A stretch of DNA of 64,000 bases from Variovorax paradoxus (GCF_018614875.1 NZ_JAGGNW010000011.1:558001-622000), one strand, 5' to 3'; counted from the stretch's first letter, positions 8,523 to 17,705 are shown. The notes: generated by a model not told the origin, from the sequence alone. Translations and numbers: made by a program.

Positions 8523-9602
8523 TTAATTCGCACATGTTTTTTTTGTGCCGGCCTTCAACAGAAGGCTCGCCAATCGAGGGGCCACCTGCTGGACACAGTA
8601 TTCCGCTTCCACACGTTGGCGACCCGCATGTCCCATGGATTGCCGCAGGTCAGCATCACCCAGGAGTTGCTCCAGTTTGCTTACCCAAGCATCTGCCGAC
8701 GCGGCCAGAAATCCGTTGGTGCCATCTCGGACGATCTGGGCATTTACGCCAATCGGCGAAGCCACAACGGGCAAGCCACATGCCATGTATTGAATGAGCT
8801 TGTAACCACATTTGCCGCGCTCCCACGGTGAGTCGCTCAAGGGCATGATGCCCACGTCGCATTCGGCAATCGCTTGGACCTCCGACTCCTCAGTCCAAGG
8901 TACGCACTCGACATCCACACCAGCCATTTCCAGAGTGCCGCCTATGACTCGCAGCTTGAATGCGATGTTTGCAGCCAGAGTCGCCAACGAGATCTCAAGT
9001 GCGGCCAGATACTTGACCGTAGACGGCGAACCCACCCACACGATGCGAGGCACGCCGGCTTCGCCCTGATGCGAGGGTTGAGGGGCATACCGTTCCAGAT
9101 CGATCACAGTGGGCAGCACCTCCACCCACGGTGCACCAGCATCTCGTGCACGCTGGGCCAAGTAGTCATTGCCAGCAATGACCAAGCGCGCACTTGCCAT
9201 CAGACCATCGATGCGCCGTCCCAACAAACGACGAACCCATGCTGAAGGATGCAGATCGTAGTTGTGAAAAATCGCGTCGTCGTAGTCGAGCACGTACGGC
9301 ACGCCACCGAGCAAACCCTTTTCCCACAACGCTGGCAACCAAGGCAATGCCTCTTTTTCGATCCAGAGCAGGTCAAATCGATGGCGCCGGAGCAATTGAC
9401 CTACGCGATTTGCGTAAGCCTTCAGGACCGCGCTGGCACCATAACTCTTGTTCTCGTACTTACTCAACAGCATCTCGTCATCAAAAAGAGGCTGAATCGT
9501 GCTGTCTATTCCCGCCTCCTTCAGGCTCGACAGAAATTGCAGCGAGCGCAAGCGAGAGGAAGCTCCCAAGCGTCCATATCGCGTAAGCGCAAGAATTTTC
9601 AT
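8523..9602 (-). CDS. glycosyltransferase (GT4-like, GT-B fold)
   Basis: The 359-residue protein begins MKILALTRYGRLGASSRLR, a common start in group 1 glycosyltransferases that keeps the nucleotide-binding turn. Near the C-terminus, KCGYKLIQYMACGLPVVASP matches the conserved donor-binding helix. The start MKIL at 9602 was preferred over an upstream in-frame ATG because it overlaps the stop of the GT2 gene by four bases (ATGA). It should add one sugar of the repeat unit at the cytoplasmic membrane. Donor and linkage cannot be deduced. Confidence 0.82.
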   Translation of the reverse strand: MKILALTRYGRLGASSRLRSLQFLSSLKEAGIDSTIQPLFDDEMLLSKYENKSYGASAVLKAYANRVGQLLRRHRFDLLWIEKEALPWLPALWEKGLLGGVPYVLDYDDAIFHNYDLHPSAWVRRLLGRRIDGLMASARLVIAGNDYLAQRARDAGAPWVEVLPTVIDLERYAPQPSHQGEAGVPRIVWVGSPSTVKYLAALEISLATLAANIAFKLRVIGGTLEMAGVDVECVPWTEESEVQAIAECDVGIMPLSDSPWERGKCGYKLIQYMACGLPVVASPIGVNAQIVRDGTNGFLAASADAWVSKLEQLLGDADLRQSMGHAGRQRVEAEYCVQQVAPRLASLLLKAGTKKTCAN

Positions 9603-10543
9603 TTGCGCGAATTCTTTAAGATGGACGGAAGTTCTCGCCACAGCATTCCATACCCCTCTAACGTGTTGCGGACATCCTCTAATCCACCTCGCATCGAGGA
9701 AAATATCGCGCGAGATACCGGCTCAATGAACAAAGTTATTCCTGCGAGCGTCCAAGCCGGTACAAGAGAAAAATGCTTGAACGCGTACAGCAAACGACTC
9801 CGCAATGAGTAAAAAAGTCGACTGGCTTTAGCCTGCTCCGATGTGCCTCCGCCTGCATGAAATGCTTGAGCGCCAGCCAGATATACGCTGCGCCAACCGG
9901 CTTGCCTTGCACGGTAGGACAAATCTACTTCCTCAAAATAAACGAAAAATCGTTCATCAAATCCGCCTAGAGCTTCAAAAAGAGTTCGGCGGACGAGGAA
10001 AAAGGCGCCAATCACTTGGTCGACCTCGCGATCGCCGGCGTGATCCCACTCGCCCATATGCTGACTCCACGAGCGTAGAAAAGGTATCTTGTTCAAACCA
10101 AGCGCTTGAGCAAATAGCAATGACGTTGCAGGAAACCGGGAACAAGTGCGCGACACCTGCCCTTTCGAATCAACCAATTGAATGCCAGAGATACCGACGT
10201 TTGAATTCTCGCGCTTCTGCATATAGCTCAACGGAATCAAAAGCGAGTCACAAAACAATTGAGCATCAGGATTCAGGAAAAGAACATACTCGCTACCACA
10301 CGACTTAGCACCTTGATTACAGGCAGCGCCAAATCCCGCATTACCTTTGTTGAATATGAGCTCCAAAAAGATTCCGGAATCACCTACGCCGACATTCATC
10401 ATAGAATCATCGGATGAATTGTTGTCAACGACAACGACTCTGCCGACCAAGCTACTGTGATAGAGAGCAATGCTTGCAAGGGCATCGCGAAGCTGGGAGC
10501 CAGAGTTCCAATTGACCAGAACAATATCAATCACGCGCCACAT
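9599..10543 (-). CDS. glycosyltransferase family 2 (rhamnosyltransferase-like)
   Basis: This 314-residue GT-A protein has IDIVLVNWNSG near the N-terminus, VVVVDNNSSDDS (about 35-46), NKGNAGFGAACNQG (about 63-76) and FLNPDA, the DXD-like metal/donor site. It then has the GGFDERFFVYFEEVDLSYRA-type block, which is typical of rhamnosyl- and related GT2 transferases. The start is either ATG at 10543, overlapping the polymerase gene by 17 bases, or GTG three codons later. Base composition is more AT-rich than in the biosynthetic genes on either side, as is common for variable serotype genes. Confidence 0.87.
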   Translation of the reverse strand: MWRVIDIVLVNWNSGSQLRDALASIALYHSSLVGRVVVVDNNSSDDSMMNVGVGDSGIFLELIFNKGNAGFGAACNQGAKSCGSEYVLFLNPDAQLFCDSLLIPLSYMQKRENSNVGISGIQLVDSKGQVSRTCSRFPATSLLFAQALGLNKIPFLRSWSQHMGEWDHAGDREVDQVIGAFFLVRRTLFEALGGFDERFFVYFEEVDLSYRARQAGWRSVYLAGAQAFHAGGGTSEQAKASRLFYSLRSRLLYAFKHFSLVPAWTLAGITLFIEPVSRAIFSSMRGGLEDVRNTLEGYGMLWRELPSILKNSRK

Positions 10544-11753
10544 CCTTTTCCAGCCTGAGTTGCGGACTCAAAAGCAGCCAATACCAAAATCCGATTTGAA
10601 TCCACATGGCAAGCAAAGAAAAATACTGATCTTGAAAAAATTGCATGACCAGCGGATACATGGAGGCCGAATAATAGTAAACCCATTTCCCCCCCGATTT
10701 TTTCGCCTTTTTGTAGAGCCACCAATGCCCTATCAGGAACAATGGCGGGATAAAAACACCGAGGAAGAGGAAATCACGAAAATATGTTTCATACACGGTG
10801 TACACATTCGTGGCGTCCGGCACAAATTCATAACTCCTGATTAAAGCCGGTGGAGCTCTATCAGTTACGCCAAGTGCATTGAGTACGGTGGTCACCAATC
10901 GAAACGTATTGAGGCCCCATTCCGCCGCCGGTGGATTGCTCACAAGCCGCGAAAATGCCAAAAAAGGAGCGACCGTGTACGCTCTCAAGTTCTCCGCAAA
11001 CGAGCTGGCATTGTCGGCCGCGTCAGCCTCAACTGAAACCCCCTTAGCAGTCATCATGGCCACAAAGATAAATGCGCACACCATAAAAAAGAGCGCAATC
11101 AATATGCCCTTGAAGCGAATTACACCCGCCAGCACTAACGGAAATATAAGCAACAAAAAAAGAAACAAGACATATGTTCTTGCAGTCGATATGTAGGCGT
11201 AAAACAAAGATATCAATATCGACGCAATCATGCGCAATAGGTGTATCTTTCGCTCGGCATAAGAGTTGACCAATATAGACGTAACAACAACAGACAAAAC
11301 AGAAAAATAGGAAAGAACCCCAAAACTCTCCCCATCGTCCGTCATTGCGGATCTAAGCTTTATGTAGCCGATCACACTAAAAATGTCATCGCCGCCAGCC
11401 AAAGAAACGGCTCTTTGATAGACAAGCGGAATCGCAAGAAGGACCAATATTTGTGCCAACCAAATGCGGCCTACTCTCGGTCGTAGAACCCCCTCAAAAC
11501 CCTTGAACTCCGCCGCCCTTGAAATGCTCAAATAGACCCCGACCACGAGCGTGAGTGCAACTGCTTTCGCCGTAAGTATTAGCAATAAGTACTCGGGTGC
11601 CACTTGGATAAAACTGTCGCGTGAAAAATAATATCCAAGGATTAAAAAAAACCAAATGAAAAAATAGATTTGGAAGGGATTCGCAAAACCCATTTTTTTT
11701 CGCGTAGCCAGGACAAGGCCCACGAAAGTCAGACACAGCAGACACTCAAGCAC
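10527..11753 (-). CDS. wzy: O-antigen/oligosaccharide repeat-unit polymerase (Wzy-like)
   Basis: The 408-residue product is almost entirely hydrophobic, with roughly ten to twelve predicted membrane helices and one larger loop around residues 240-310. Wzy polymerases have very low sequence conservation, so the call rests on topology, length and position between a flippase gene and a GT2 gene. The enzyme would join lipid-linked repeat units at the periplasmic face. It is AT-rich for this genome. The start overlaps the flippase stop region by eight bases. A different integral membrane function, such as a ligase, is possible but less likely here. Confidence 0.75.
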   Translation of the reverse strand: MLECLLCLTFVGLVLATRKKMGFANPFQIYFFIWFFLILGYYFSRDSFIQVAPEYLLLILTAKAVALTLVVGVYLSISRAAEFKGFEGVLRPRVGRIWLAQILVLLAIPLVYQRAVSLAGGDDIFSVIGYIKLRSAMTDDGESFGVLSYFSVLSVVVTSILVNSYAERKIHLLRMIASILISLFYAYISTARTYVLFLFLLLIFPLVLAGVIRFKGILIALFFMVCAFIFVAMMTAKGVSVEADAADNASSFAENLRAYTVAPFLAFSRLVSNPPAAEWGLNTFRLVTTVLNALGVTDRAPPALIRSYEFVPDATNVYTVYETYFRDFLFLGVFIPPLFLIGHWWLYKKAKKSGGKWVYYYSASMYPLVMQFFQDQYFSLLAMWIQIGFWYWLLLSPQLRLEKDVARD

Positions 11754-13017
11754 GGGACACCTTCGAACACCAAAACAAAATTAGGGCATCAAATACCATT
11801 CTCCCCACCCAGGCCCAAGCAGCGCCTTCGACGCCATAGCGATGAAGCAAGAGAAATAGCGCAACCAAGAACAACGGCAGCTCCACGATGTGCAATTTAG
11901 CTGTCAGATCAGCACGCCCCTTGGCGTGCAACAGGGCGTAAAACATCGATCCAATAGCGTTTGCAAAAACACCCAGGCAGAGAATTTGACCCACCGTGAC
12001 TGATGAAGGCTGCAAGTCGCTTCCAATCCACTTCCGCAGTAGAAAAGGCAAAATTGCTGCCAGCATGCCGCATACCAGCAGCATCATGCCGCCCACGATT
12101 AACAACCATTTTCGAAAATAGTGAGGCCACGCATTGGGCTGCTCGTGCATCATTTTCGCGAGAGACGGAAAAATCACTGAAGAAATGGCACCGACCAAGA
12201 TGAGGCTTTGAACGACAACCTCATAAGGCAAAACATATGCGCTGACTGCTGCAGCTGAAAGAATGGCTCCAATCAAAAATCGATCGGCCTGAACCAGCAC
12301 AGGACTGACGACGCTGCTGACGGCGATCCAGCCGCCAAAAGAAAAGAGAGACCTTGCAACGGACACCGAATAGACGGCGTGGCGTTTCACGGCCTTCCAG
12401 TCAGCGAGGCATGAAAAGGCCAACCGACGGAAAACGATCAACGCCAGCAGGCGGCTGGCGACCAAGGTAGCCACCATCCACGGGAGTTCGGACGTGAAGT
12501 GCGCCACGAGATATGGCCCTCCGAAATTGATAACACCCAGCGCGACGCGAACAAGGCTGATTCCCTTGAAGTTCAGGAAAGCCTCATTCAGGCCTCGATA
12601 AGTGGCGCTCATGGCTTGCGCGGGCAGTGCAATAGCCAGCAACAACATCGCATTCCCGATTTCAGCGGGCGGAATGGTTGCCGCTTTCACCCAATTTGCT
12701 CCGCCGCACAATGCGGCAACCGCGATCGCGATACCACCTACCAGTCCTGCCACCAAAGTAATGCGACGGGCGGTTGCCAGCACCGTTGGGACTGACGTCA
12801 AATCGCCCTCCCCTCGCAGGCGGGACACCATTTGAGTCACCGCTCTACCAATACCTAGGTCGAGCGCCCCCGCATATCCAATCAGCCCCCAGGCGAGGGC
12901 AAGCAAACCGAACCTTTCATGGCCAAGCGTGCTGATGAGACGCGGCACCGTGACTGCGGCCACCAAAAGCGGCAGCGACAAGCCAGCCAGGTTCCAACCG
13001 ATGTGAGACAGGCGCAT
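11746..13017 (-). CDS. wzx: Wzx-type lipid-linked oligosaccharide flippase
   Basis: The protein (423 residues) has about twelve membrane helices and starts MRLSHIGWNLAGLSLPLLVA. The TLGHERFGLLALAWGLIGY segment (about 31-49) and DLGIGRAVTQ (53-62) are typical of the polysaccharide biosynthesis/MATE-like export family. It would flip the undecaprenyl-linked repeat unit across the inner membrane before Wzy polymerisation. It lies nine bases downstream of the epimerase gene in the same direction. Substrate specificity cannot be read from the sequence. Confidence 0.87.
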   Translation of the reverse strand: MRLSHIGWNLAGLSLPLLVAAVTVPRLISTLGHERFGLLALAWGLIGYAGALDLGIGRAVTQMVSRLRGEGDLTSVPTVLATARRITLVAGLVGGIAIAVAALCGGANWVKAATIPPAEIGNAMLLLAIALPAQAMSATYRGLNEAFLNFKGISLVRVALGVINFGGPYLVAHFTSELPWMVATLVASRLLALIVFRRLAFSCLADWKAVKRHAVYSVSVARSLFSFGGWIAVSSVVSPVLVQADRFLIGAILSAAAVSAYVLPYEVVVQSLILVGAISSVIFPSLAKMMHEQPNAWPHYFRKWLLIVGGMMLLVCGMLAAILPFLLRKWIGSDLQPSSVTVGQILCLGVFANAIGSMFYALLHAKGRADLTAKLHIVELPLFLVALFLLLHRYGVEGAAWAWVGRMVFDALILFWCSKVSRA

Positions 13018-13026
13018 GGACGTTGG

Positions 13027-14094
13027 CTACCTGGAATTCCCGATGTACCAGTCAAGGGCTTCGCCTATGCCCTGGACTATTCGATGTGTCGGCACATATC
13101 CCAGCAGCCGCTGAGCCTTCCCAATGTCAGCTTGGCTGTGGTGTACGTCACCTGCTCGAAAGTCCCGATGCACCGGCTGGACGGTGGGCTCCACCTCATG
13201 AGAAGCCAAGCCATCGCGAAGCAGAGCGAACAATGCATTGAGCGTTGTTCGATCACCGACTGCGACGTTGTAAACCTGGTTTTTGGCCTCCGGGTTTTCA
13301 GCCGTTGCCGCGAGCAAATTGGCCTGCACGGCATTGGCCACAAAGCAGAAGTCCCGGCTGGTTTCGCCATCGCCGTTGATGAAGACGGGCTCCCCATTCA
13401 GCAGTGCTGCCGCCCATTTGGGAATGACGGCGGCATAGGCCCCATTAGGATTCTGCCGTCTACCAAACACGTTGAAATACCGCAGGCCAATCGTGTTGAA
13501 GCCGTAGCTGCGGGCAAACACGTCGGCATACAGTTCGTTGACATACTTCGTGACGGCGTAAGGGCTCAGGGGCTTGCCGATGGTGTGCTCGACCTTGGGC
13601 AGCGCCGGGTGGTCTCCATAGGTGCTGCTGCTGGCTGCATATGTGAAGCTCTGAACGCCGGCATCGCGCGCGGCCACCAGCATGTTCAAGAAGCCCGCGA
13701 TGTTGACTCCATTCGTCGTGATGGGGTCGGCCAGGCTACGAGGAACGCTGCCCAGGGCCGCTTGGTGGAGCACGTAGTCGACAGGGGATGCTTTCTCGCC
13801 AGGGAAGACCATCGCGCGGTGGCAATCGTCGAGGTTGCGGATATCGCCCTCGATGAAGTGGAAGTTGGCCCACTGCTCGGGAGCGACCAAGGTTTGCACC
13901 TCGGTCAGGTTGCGCCGGTGTCCGGTAGCAAAGTTGTCGAGCCCCACCACACGCTGGTTGAGCTTGAGCAAGGTCTCCAGCAAGTTGCTGCCGATGAAGC
14001 CGGCCACGCCGGTGACAAGCCAGGTGCGAGGCTCGGCGGCCAAGCGAGCCCGGAGTTTGTCGTAGGCCGTCGAGCTTGGATTGGGGTGGCTCAT
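13027..14094 (-). CDS. UDP-N-acetylglucosamine 4-epimerase (WbpP/TviC-like SDR)
   Basis: The product (355 residues) is an extended SDR with the NAD-binding [10 protein letters not shown] (27-36), an SSSTYGD segment, the YAVTKYVNE active-site Tyr-x3-Lys and [19 protein letters not shown]. This last block is the strong signature of the WbpP/TviC branch acting on N-acetylated UDP-hexoses. The start MSHPNPSST was chosen over an upstream extension of Arg/Pro-rich shadow sequence. It sits 14 bases after the UDP-sugar dehydrogenase. Together they would make UDP-GalNAcA from UDP-GlcNAc, as in the Vi antigen pathway. Confidence 0.9.
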   Translation of the reverse strand: MSHPNPSSTAYDKLRARLAAEPRTWLVTGVAGFIGSNLLETLLKLNQRVVGLDNFATGHRRNLTEVQTLVAPEQWANFHFIEGDIRNLDDCHRAMVFPGEKASPVDYVLHQAALGSVPRSLADPITTNGVNIAGFLNMLVAARDAGVQSFTYAASSSTYGDHPALPKVEHTIGKPLSPYAVTKYVNELYADVFARSYGFNTIGLRYFNVFGRRQNPNGAYAAVIPKWAAALLNGEPVFINGDGETSRDFCFVANAVQANLLAATAENPEAKNQVYNVAVGDRTTLNALFALLRDGLASHEVEPTVQPVHRDFRAGDVHHSQADIGKAQRLLGYVPTHRIVQGIGEALDWYIGNSR

Positions 14095-14108
14095 GGTGGT
14101 TGCCCCGC

Positions 14109-15392
14109 TTACAGCCGGCCGTCTGCGGCGCCCAAGGGCAGCAGGCTTTTCACATCGAACAGCACGGCATCCGGTTGGCCCAAGGCCTTGATGCCGGCTT
14201 CGCCCAGGGTCACGAATTGATGGTGGCCCACGGCCAGCACGATGGCGGCGTATTGACCAGGGGCTGGCATCTCGGCCAGGCATTGCAAGCCGTATTCATG
14301 TTCGGCCTCGGCCACGTCGATCCACGGATCGAACACATCTACCTGGGTGTTGTAGTCCTGCAAGGTGCGCACGATGTCCACCACTTTGGTGTTGCGCACG
14401 TCGGGGCAGTTTTCCTTGAAGGTGAGGCCCAGCACCAGAACCTTGCTGCCCAGCACCGGCACGTTCTTGCGCAGCATGAGCTTGATGACTTCATCTGCAA
14501 CGTGGGAAGCCATGTTGTCATTGATGCGCCGCCCTGCCAGGATCACCTCAGGGTGATAGCCCACTTCCACCGCTTTGTGCGTCAGGTAGTACGGGTCGAC
14601 ACCAATGCAGTGGCCACCCACAAGCCCCGGACGAAACGGCAAGAAGTTCCATTTGGTGCCCGCCGCCTGCAAGACCTCCAGGGTATCGATGCCCAGCCTG
14701 TGAAAGATCAGGCTGAGTTCATTCATCAGCGCAATGTTCACGTCGCGCTGGGTGTTCTCGATCACTTTTGCGGCCTCTGCCACCTTGATGCTGCTGGCCT
14801 TGTGTGTACCGGCGGTGATGATTTGCTGGTACAGCTGGTCCACCGTGTCGGCCACCTCGGGCGTGCTGCCGCTCGTCACCTTCTTGATGCTCGGAAGCCG
14901 ATGCTCCTTGTCCCCCGGATTGATCCGCTCCGGGCTGTACCCGCAGAAGAAGTCGACGTTGAACTTCTTGCCGCTGAATTTTTCCAGCACTGGAACGCAA
15001 ACCTCTTCGGTTGCCCCCGGGTACACCGTCGACTCGAAGATCACGATCGCGCCCTGCCGCATCACCTTGCCAACGGTTTCGCTGGCCCTGATCAAGGGAG
15101 TCAGGTCGGGCCGGTTGGCGTTGTCGATGGGCGTGGGCACGGTCACGATGAAGACGGCGCAATCGCGCAAGTCGTCGGCGTGCGAGGTGAAGGCCAATTG
15201 CGCGGCGGCCTTCAGTTCGTCTGGCGTGGTTTCGAGTGTGCGGTCATGCCCACCCTGCAGCTCGGCAATGCGCTTGTCGTTGATGTCGAAGCCGACCACC
15301 TGGCGCTTCTTGCCAAACTCCACGGCAAGGGGAAGGCCCACGTAGCCCAGACCAATGATCGCAATGAGTTGATTTGAATGGATGGCTTGCAC
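14109..15392 (-). CDS. UDP-N-acetyl-hexosamine 6-dehydrogenase (TviB/WbpO-like)
   Basis: The protein (427 residues) belongs to the UDP-glucose/GDP-mannose dehydrogenase superfamily. It has the N-terminal NAD site IGLGYVGLP (13-21), the VPTPID turn, [11 protein letters not shown] and the catalytic cysteine block [12 protein letters not shown] (about residue 260). The sequence is of the VipA/TviB/WbpO type that oxidises UDP-GlcNAc or UDP-GalNAc to the uronic acid with NAD+. It is followed directly by the WbpP/TviC-like epimerase, which strongly suggests UDP-GalNAcA as the product. There is a 139-base gap to the export lipoprotein gene upstream. Confidence 0.92.
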   Translation of the reverse strand: MQAIHSNQLIAIIGLGYVGLPLAVEFGKKRQVVGFDINDKRIAELQGGHDRTLETTPDELKAAAQLAFTSHADDLRDCAVFIVTVPTPIDNANRPDLTPLIRASETVGKVMRQGAIVIFESTVYPGATEEVCVPVLEKFSGKKFNVDFFCGYSPERINPGDKEHRLPSIKKVTSGSTPEVADTVDQLYQQIITAGTHKASSIKVAEAAKVIENTQRDVNIALMNELSLIFHRLGIDTLEVLQAAGTKWNFLPFRPGLVGGHCIGVDPYYLTHKAVEVGYHPEVILAGRRINDNMASHVADEVIKLMLRKNVPVLGSKVLVLGLTFKENCPDVRNTKVVDIVRTLQDYNTQVDVFDPWIDVAEAEHEYGLQCLAEMPAPGQYAAIVLAVGHHQFVTLGEAGIKALGQPDAVLFDVKSLLPLGAADGRL

Positions 15393-15531
15393 GATGATTT
15401 ACCGGAAAAGATTGGCGGCACGGGTCCCCGCAGACGCCCTGCCCCGTGCCGCGCTCGCGGTTGTTGCTGCTGTCTGAAGTGCGTCTCTGCCCCACCGACC
15501 GTGGAGGCGCAGAGTGACTTTCTTATCTCGG
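15393..15531. other. 139-base spacer between dehydrogenase and export lipoprotein genes
   Basis: This short GC-rich gap within the leftward train shows no clear promoter or terminator to me. It could separate a Wza-like first gene from the sugar genes by processing or partial termination. Confidence 0.4.
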
Positions 15532-16692
15532 CTAACGGTGCCTGACGTACACCTCGCTGGCGCTGTTCGCCACCTGCGCAGACGGAAGAATCAAACTGAC
15601 GACGCGGTTCCACTTCACGAGCGGCACGGGGTCGATGTAGACCACGTCTTGCGACTGCAGGCGGAACTGGCTCGCAACCGCCATGGCTGCCGGATTCTTC
15701 GCATCCAGATGGAAGATGGCGGGCGCGCCAGTGGCCCCCTGGCGAATGACGAAGATCTGGGCGGCGTTGGCGGTTCCGTTCATGGGGCCGCCCGCCTCGC
15801 CCAAGGCCTCGCTCAGGCTCAGGCGGCCGTTGCTGCGCATGGTCAGTGCGGATGGGTACAGGATTTCGCCCATGACATACACCTTGGTGTCTTCGCGATG
15901 GGCCACGCGCACGGTGTCGCCGCTTTTCAGGGGGATGCTGTTGCCGTCATAGCCGGCTTCGCGCAGCTGGGTCAGGTCGACGGGAATCGACTGGCCGTCG
16001 CGAACGACGGTGACCGCCGCGCGGTTGCCGTTGGCCGTGATGCCACCGGCGCGGTTGATGGCCTCGCTCAGCGTCATGGGCACGTCGGTCACGATCTGTG
16101 AACCGGGGGTACGCACTTCGCCTTCCATATAGACGCGGCGGCTTCTGAACGACTGGATGCGCACCGTCACTTCGGGCTCACGCACCTGGGTGACGATCAG
16201 CTTGGAGATCAGGTCGCCGGCCTCGGCCTCGGTGAGGCCCGCAACCCTGACGCGGCCCACATACGGAAAGGCGATTTCGCCCGAAGAGTCGACGATGAAG
16301 CCCGGCGCCACGCTCACTCCCGTGGGGTCGGCCTGCTGCGAGATGACGGCGCCGGCATTGGGCAGCAGTTCGGGGTGGTCATACACGATGACGCCCACCA
16401 CGTCGCCGGGGCCGATGGTGTAGTTCTGCGGCTTGCCGAACAGCGCCAGCACTTCCGGCGGCACGGTCTTGGGGGTCATCTTGGCCAGCGTGCGCACAAG
16501 GGCCGGCGTGATGGGGGTGATCCGGTCCTCGGGGGCCGCGTCGGGCAGGTACTGGAACTTGGGCGGGAGATCCTCGGAGACTTGGTACGGCTCCGCGGTA
16601 CCCATGCCCGGAGCGATGGCGCAGCCTTGAAGCACGGCCACACCCACCAATAAAGCAGCGGCCCATGCCACCACGTTCACTTCTAGTCTCAA
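15532..16692 (-). CDS. Wza-like outer-membrane polysaccharide export lipoprotein
   Basis: The product (386 residues) has a signal peptide ending in the lipobox LQGC (lipidated Cys24). A PES/Wza N-terminal domain follows (YTIGPGDVVGVIVYDHPEL, about 107-125), then two SLBB-type repeats (around VRIQSFRSRRVYMEGEVRTPG and VRVAHREDTKVYVMGEI). It would form the outer-membrane channel for the exported polymer, partnering a BY-kinase such as the one at the left edge. The best-supported start is a TTG at 16692 with AGGGGGA five to six bases upstream; a GTG four codons later is possible. It is the first gene of the leftward train. Confidence 0.9.
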   Translation of the reverse strand: MRLEVNVVAWAAALLVGVAVLQGCAIAPGMGTAEPYQVSEDLPPKFQYLPDAAPEDRITPITPALVRTLAKMTPKTVPPEVLALFGKPQNYTIGPGDVVGVIVYDHPELLPNAGAVISQQADPTGVSVAPGFIVDSSGEIAFPYVGRVRVAGLTEAEAGDLISKLIVTQVREPEVTVRIQSFRSRRVYMEGEVRTPGSQIVTDVPMTLSEAINRAGGITANGNRAAVTVVRDGQSIPVDLTQLREAGYDGNSIPLKSGDTVRVAHREDTKVYVMGEILYPSALTMRSNGRLSLSEALGEAGGPMNGTANAAQIFVIRQGATGAPAIFHLDAKNPAAMAVASQFRLQSQDVVYIDPVPLVKWNRVVSLILPSAQVANSASEVYVRHR

Positions 16693-16697
16693 AACAG

Positions 16698-16740
16698 TCC
16701 CCCTGGTTGTTGCAGCTCGGGTCGGTACGACCGCCCAGGG
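16698..16740 (-). promoter_or_regulatory. leader hairpin that could hide the ribosome-binding site of the export lipoprotein gene
   Basis: On the minus strand CCCTGG (16740-16735) pairs perfectly with CCAGGG (16706-16701), and this second arm is the 5' part of the Shine-Dalgarno run AGGGGGA. An inner stem, GGTCG/CGACC with a three-base loop (16720-16732), lies inside. The arrangement is that of a translational on/off hairpin. It is a reading of base pairing only; no known riboswitch family was recognised. Confidence 0.4.
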
Positions 16741-17102
16741 AATAGCTGTTGCTGAATGCCTCTCCCTGTACGCAGATTTTATGTTTTGTAGCTAAACGTT
16801 AGATCCCATAAAGGTGGCGCAGATCACTTTTCCAGAGAAATTAACGTGTCTTACCTTTTGCTACCCATCGCTTGCCGAAAGTGTGATGAATGCCCTCATC
16901 GGGGACAGATTGGCGCTGTTGGGCGCTGGATGCACGAGGTAGAAAGAAGTAAGTGACAATTTGGCAACACTTGCATGGATGTGCCGCCAGGCTCTCTTGC
17001 GCCGCGCCCGTCGAGCTTGCGTAGGCGAATCAGCGGCCGGTCAGGTTATGCCGCTTCCAATGTCTAAAAAGAGCTTTCGGGAGGGCATTTGTTGTTTACA
17101 CC
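16741..17102. other. intergenic region upstream of the polysaccharide train, no gene seen
   Basis: This AT-richer, non-coding stretch should carry the promoter of the leftward polysaccharide train. I found only weak -10-like boxes on the minus strand (for example TAAAAT around 16782) and no convincing -35 partner. No protein-like frame of useful length is present. Confidence 0.5.
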
Positions 17103-17201
17103 ATGCACACCTTCGCAATCGACACCGGAATTTTTGTAGCTGGCGCCTTCCTTGGCGTTGTGGTCATGTGCCTGCTCCACGTTTCGCGGCAGGACGACTG
17201 A
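17103..17201 (+). CDS. 32-residue single-membrane-helix microprotein (candidate)
   Basis: An ATG at 17103 opens a 32-codon frame whose product has one strongly hydrophobic segment from residue 9 to about 25 (IFVAGAFLGVVVMCLLH) and a short polar tail, SRQDD. The GAFLGVVVMCLL pattern recalls tiny DUF3789-like membrane proteins, but this is an impression and not a search result. A GGGAGGG run lies about 17 bases upstream, farther than usual. It stands alone in the intergenic region, between the divergent polysaccharide and pilus operons. It may be real or a chance frame. Confidence 0.4.
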   Translation: MHTFAIDTGIFVAGAFLGVVVMCLLHVSRQDD

Positions 17202-17658
17202 CGCCGGCGCACCGCCAGCCGGCCCCCGCCGTTGTTTCCGCGCATCGCGCAGAAGCCGCGCGCGGACGTGCCCAGGAGCTTCGTGCCCCCAGCACCCACC
17301 CGAATCCGTGATGGATTTAGCAAAACCACATTTAAAATGTGAGCAGCAACCCGTGACAACTCGTACCTTGGGCTACATTTTGTAAGTCCGAGGCGGCAGC
17401 TGCTGCAACGGAACGAGCGCCGGCACACCAAAGCCGGCCGCCGTTCTTGTTGTGGATTGCTTCTGCACAGCCGCGCACTGCGCGGGCGGCCAGCCAGAAG
17501 GAATCCGGCACCTCCGAGTGCTTCTGCCCCTGTATGGGGGCGCCTTCGAGCCATTCATCCATATGCCAGGGGCGGGGTAGCCCGTTCCTGGTGGATGGTC
17601 TACCCATGGGTAACCACCTCGCGCTGTAACCACGACGCGACGGTTTGAACCGCTCCAG
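17202..17658. other. intergenic region upstream of the pilus promoter
   Basis: No convincing gene was found. The stretch contains the inverted repeat CACATT-TAA-AATGTG (17327-17341) and the perfect 12-base palindrome TACCCATGGGTA (17601-17612). Both could be binding sites for regulators of the pilus operon. Confidence 0.4.
17601..17612. promoter_or_regulatory. palindrome TACCCATGGGTA, candidate operator
   Basis: This is a perfect 12-base palindrome. With one unpaired C it extends to TGGT...ACCA on both sides. It lies about 47 bases upstream of the -35 box of the pilus promoter, a typical place for an activator site. No matching regulator family was identified. Confidence 0.35.
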
Positions 17659-17688
17659 TTGACTTTTGGAAACAAAAGTTTCAATAAT
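17659..17688 (+). promoter_or_regulatory. sigma70-type promoter of the pilus operon
   Basis: TTGACT (17659-17664) and AATAAT (17683-17688), separated by 18 bases, match the sigma70 consensus at five of six positions each. The pilin ATG lies about 100 bases downstream. A TTAGTT-GAG-AACTAA inverted repeat (17691-17705) covers the predicted start point and may be an operator or a leader hairpin. Confidence 0.55.
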
Positions 17689-17690
17689 CC

Positions 17691-17705
17691 TTAGTTGAGA
17701 ACTAA
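17691..17705 (+). promoter_or_regulatory. inverted repeat TTAGTT-GAG-AACTAA at predicted transcription start
   Basis: A perfect six-base-arm inverted repeat sits immediately downstream of the pilus -10 box. In DNA it could bind a repressor; in RNA it would make a small, weak hairpin at the 5' end of the transcript. Confidence 0.35.

Noticed and set aside
16955..16972. TTGGCAACACTTGCA as a sigma54 promoter
   Set aside because: The spacing between GG and GC is 8 instead of 10 bases, so it does not fit the -24/-12 rule.
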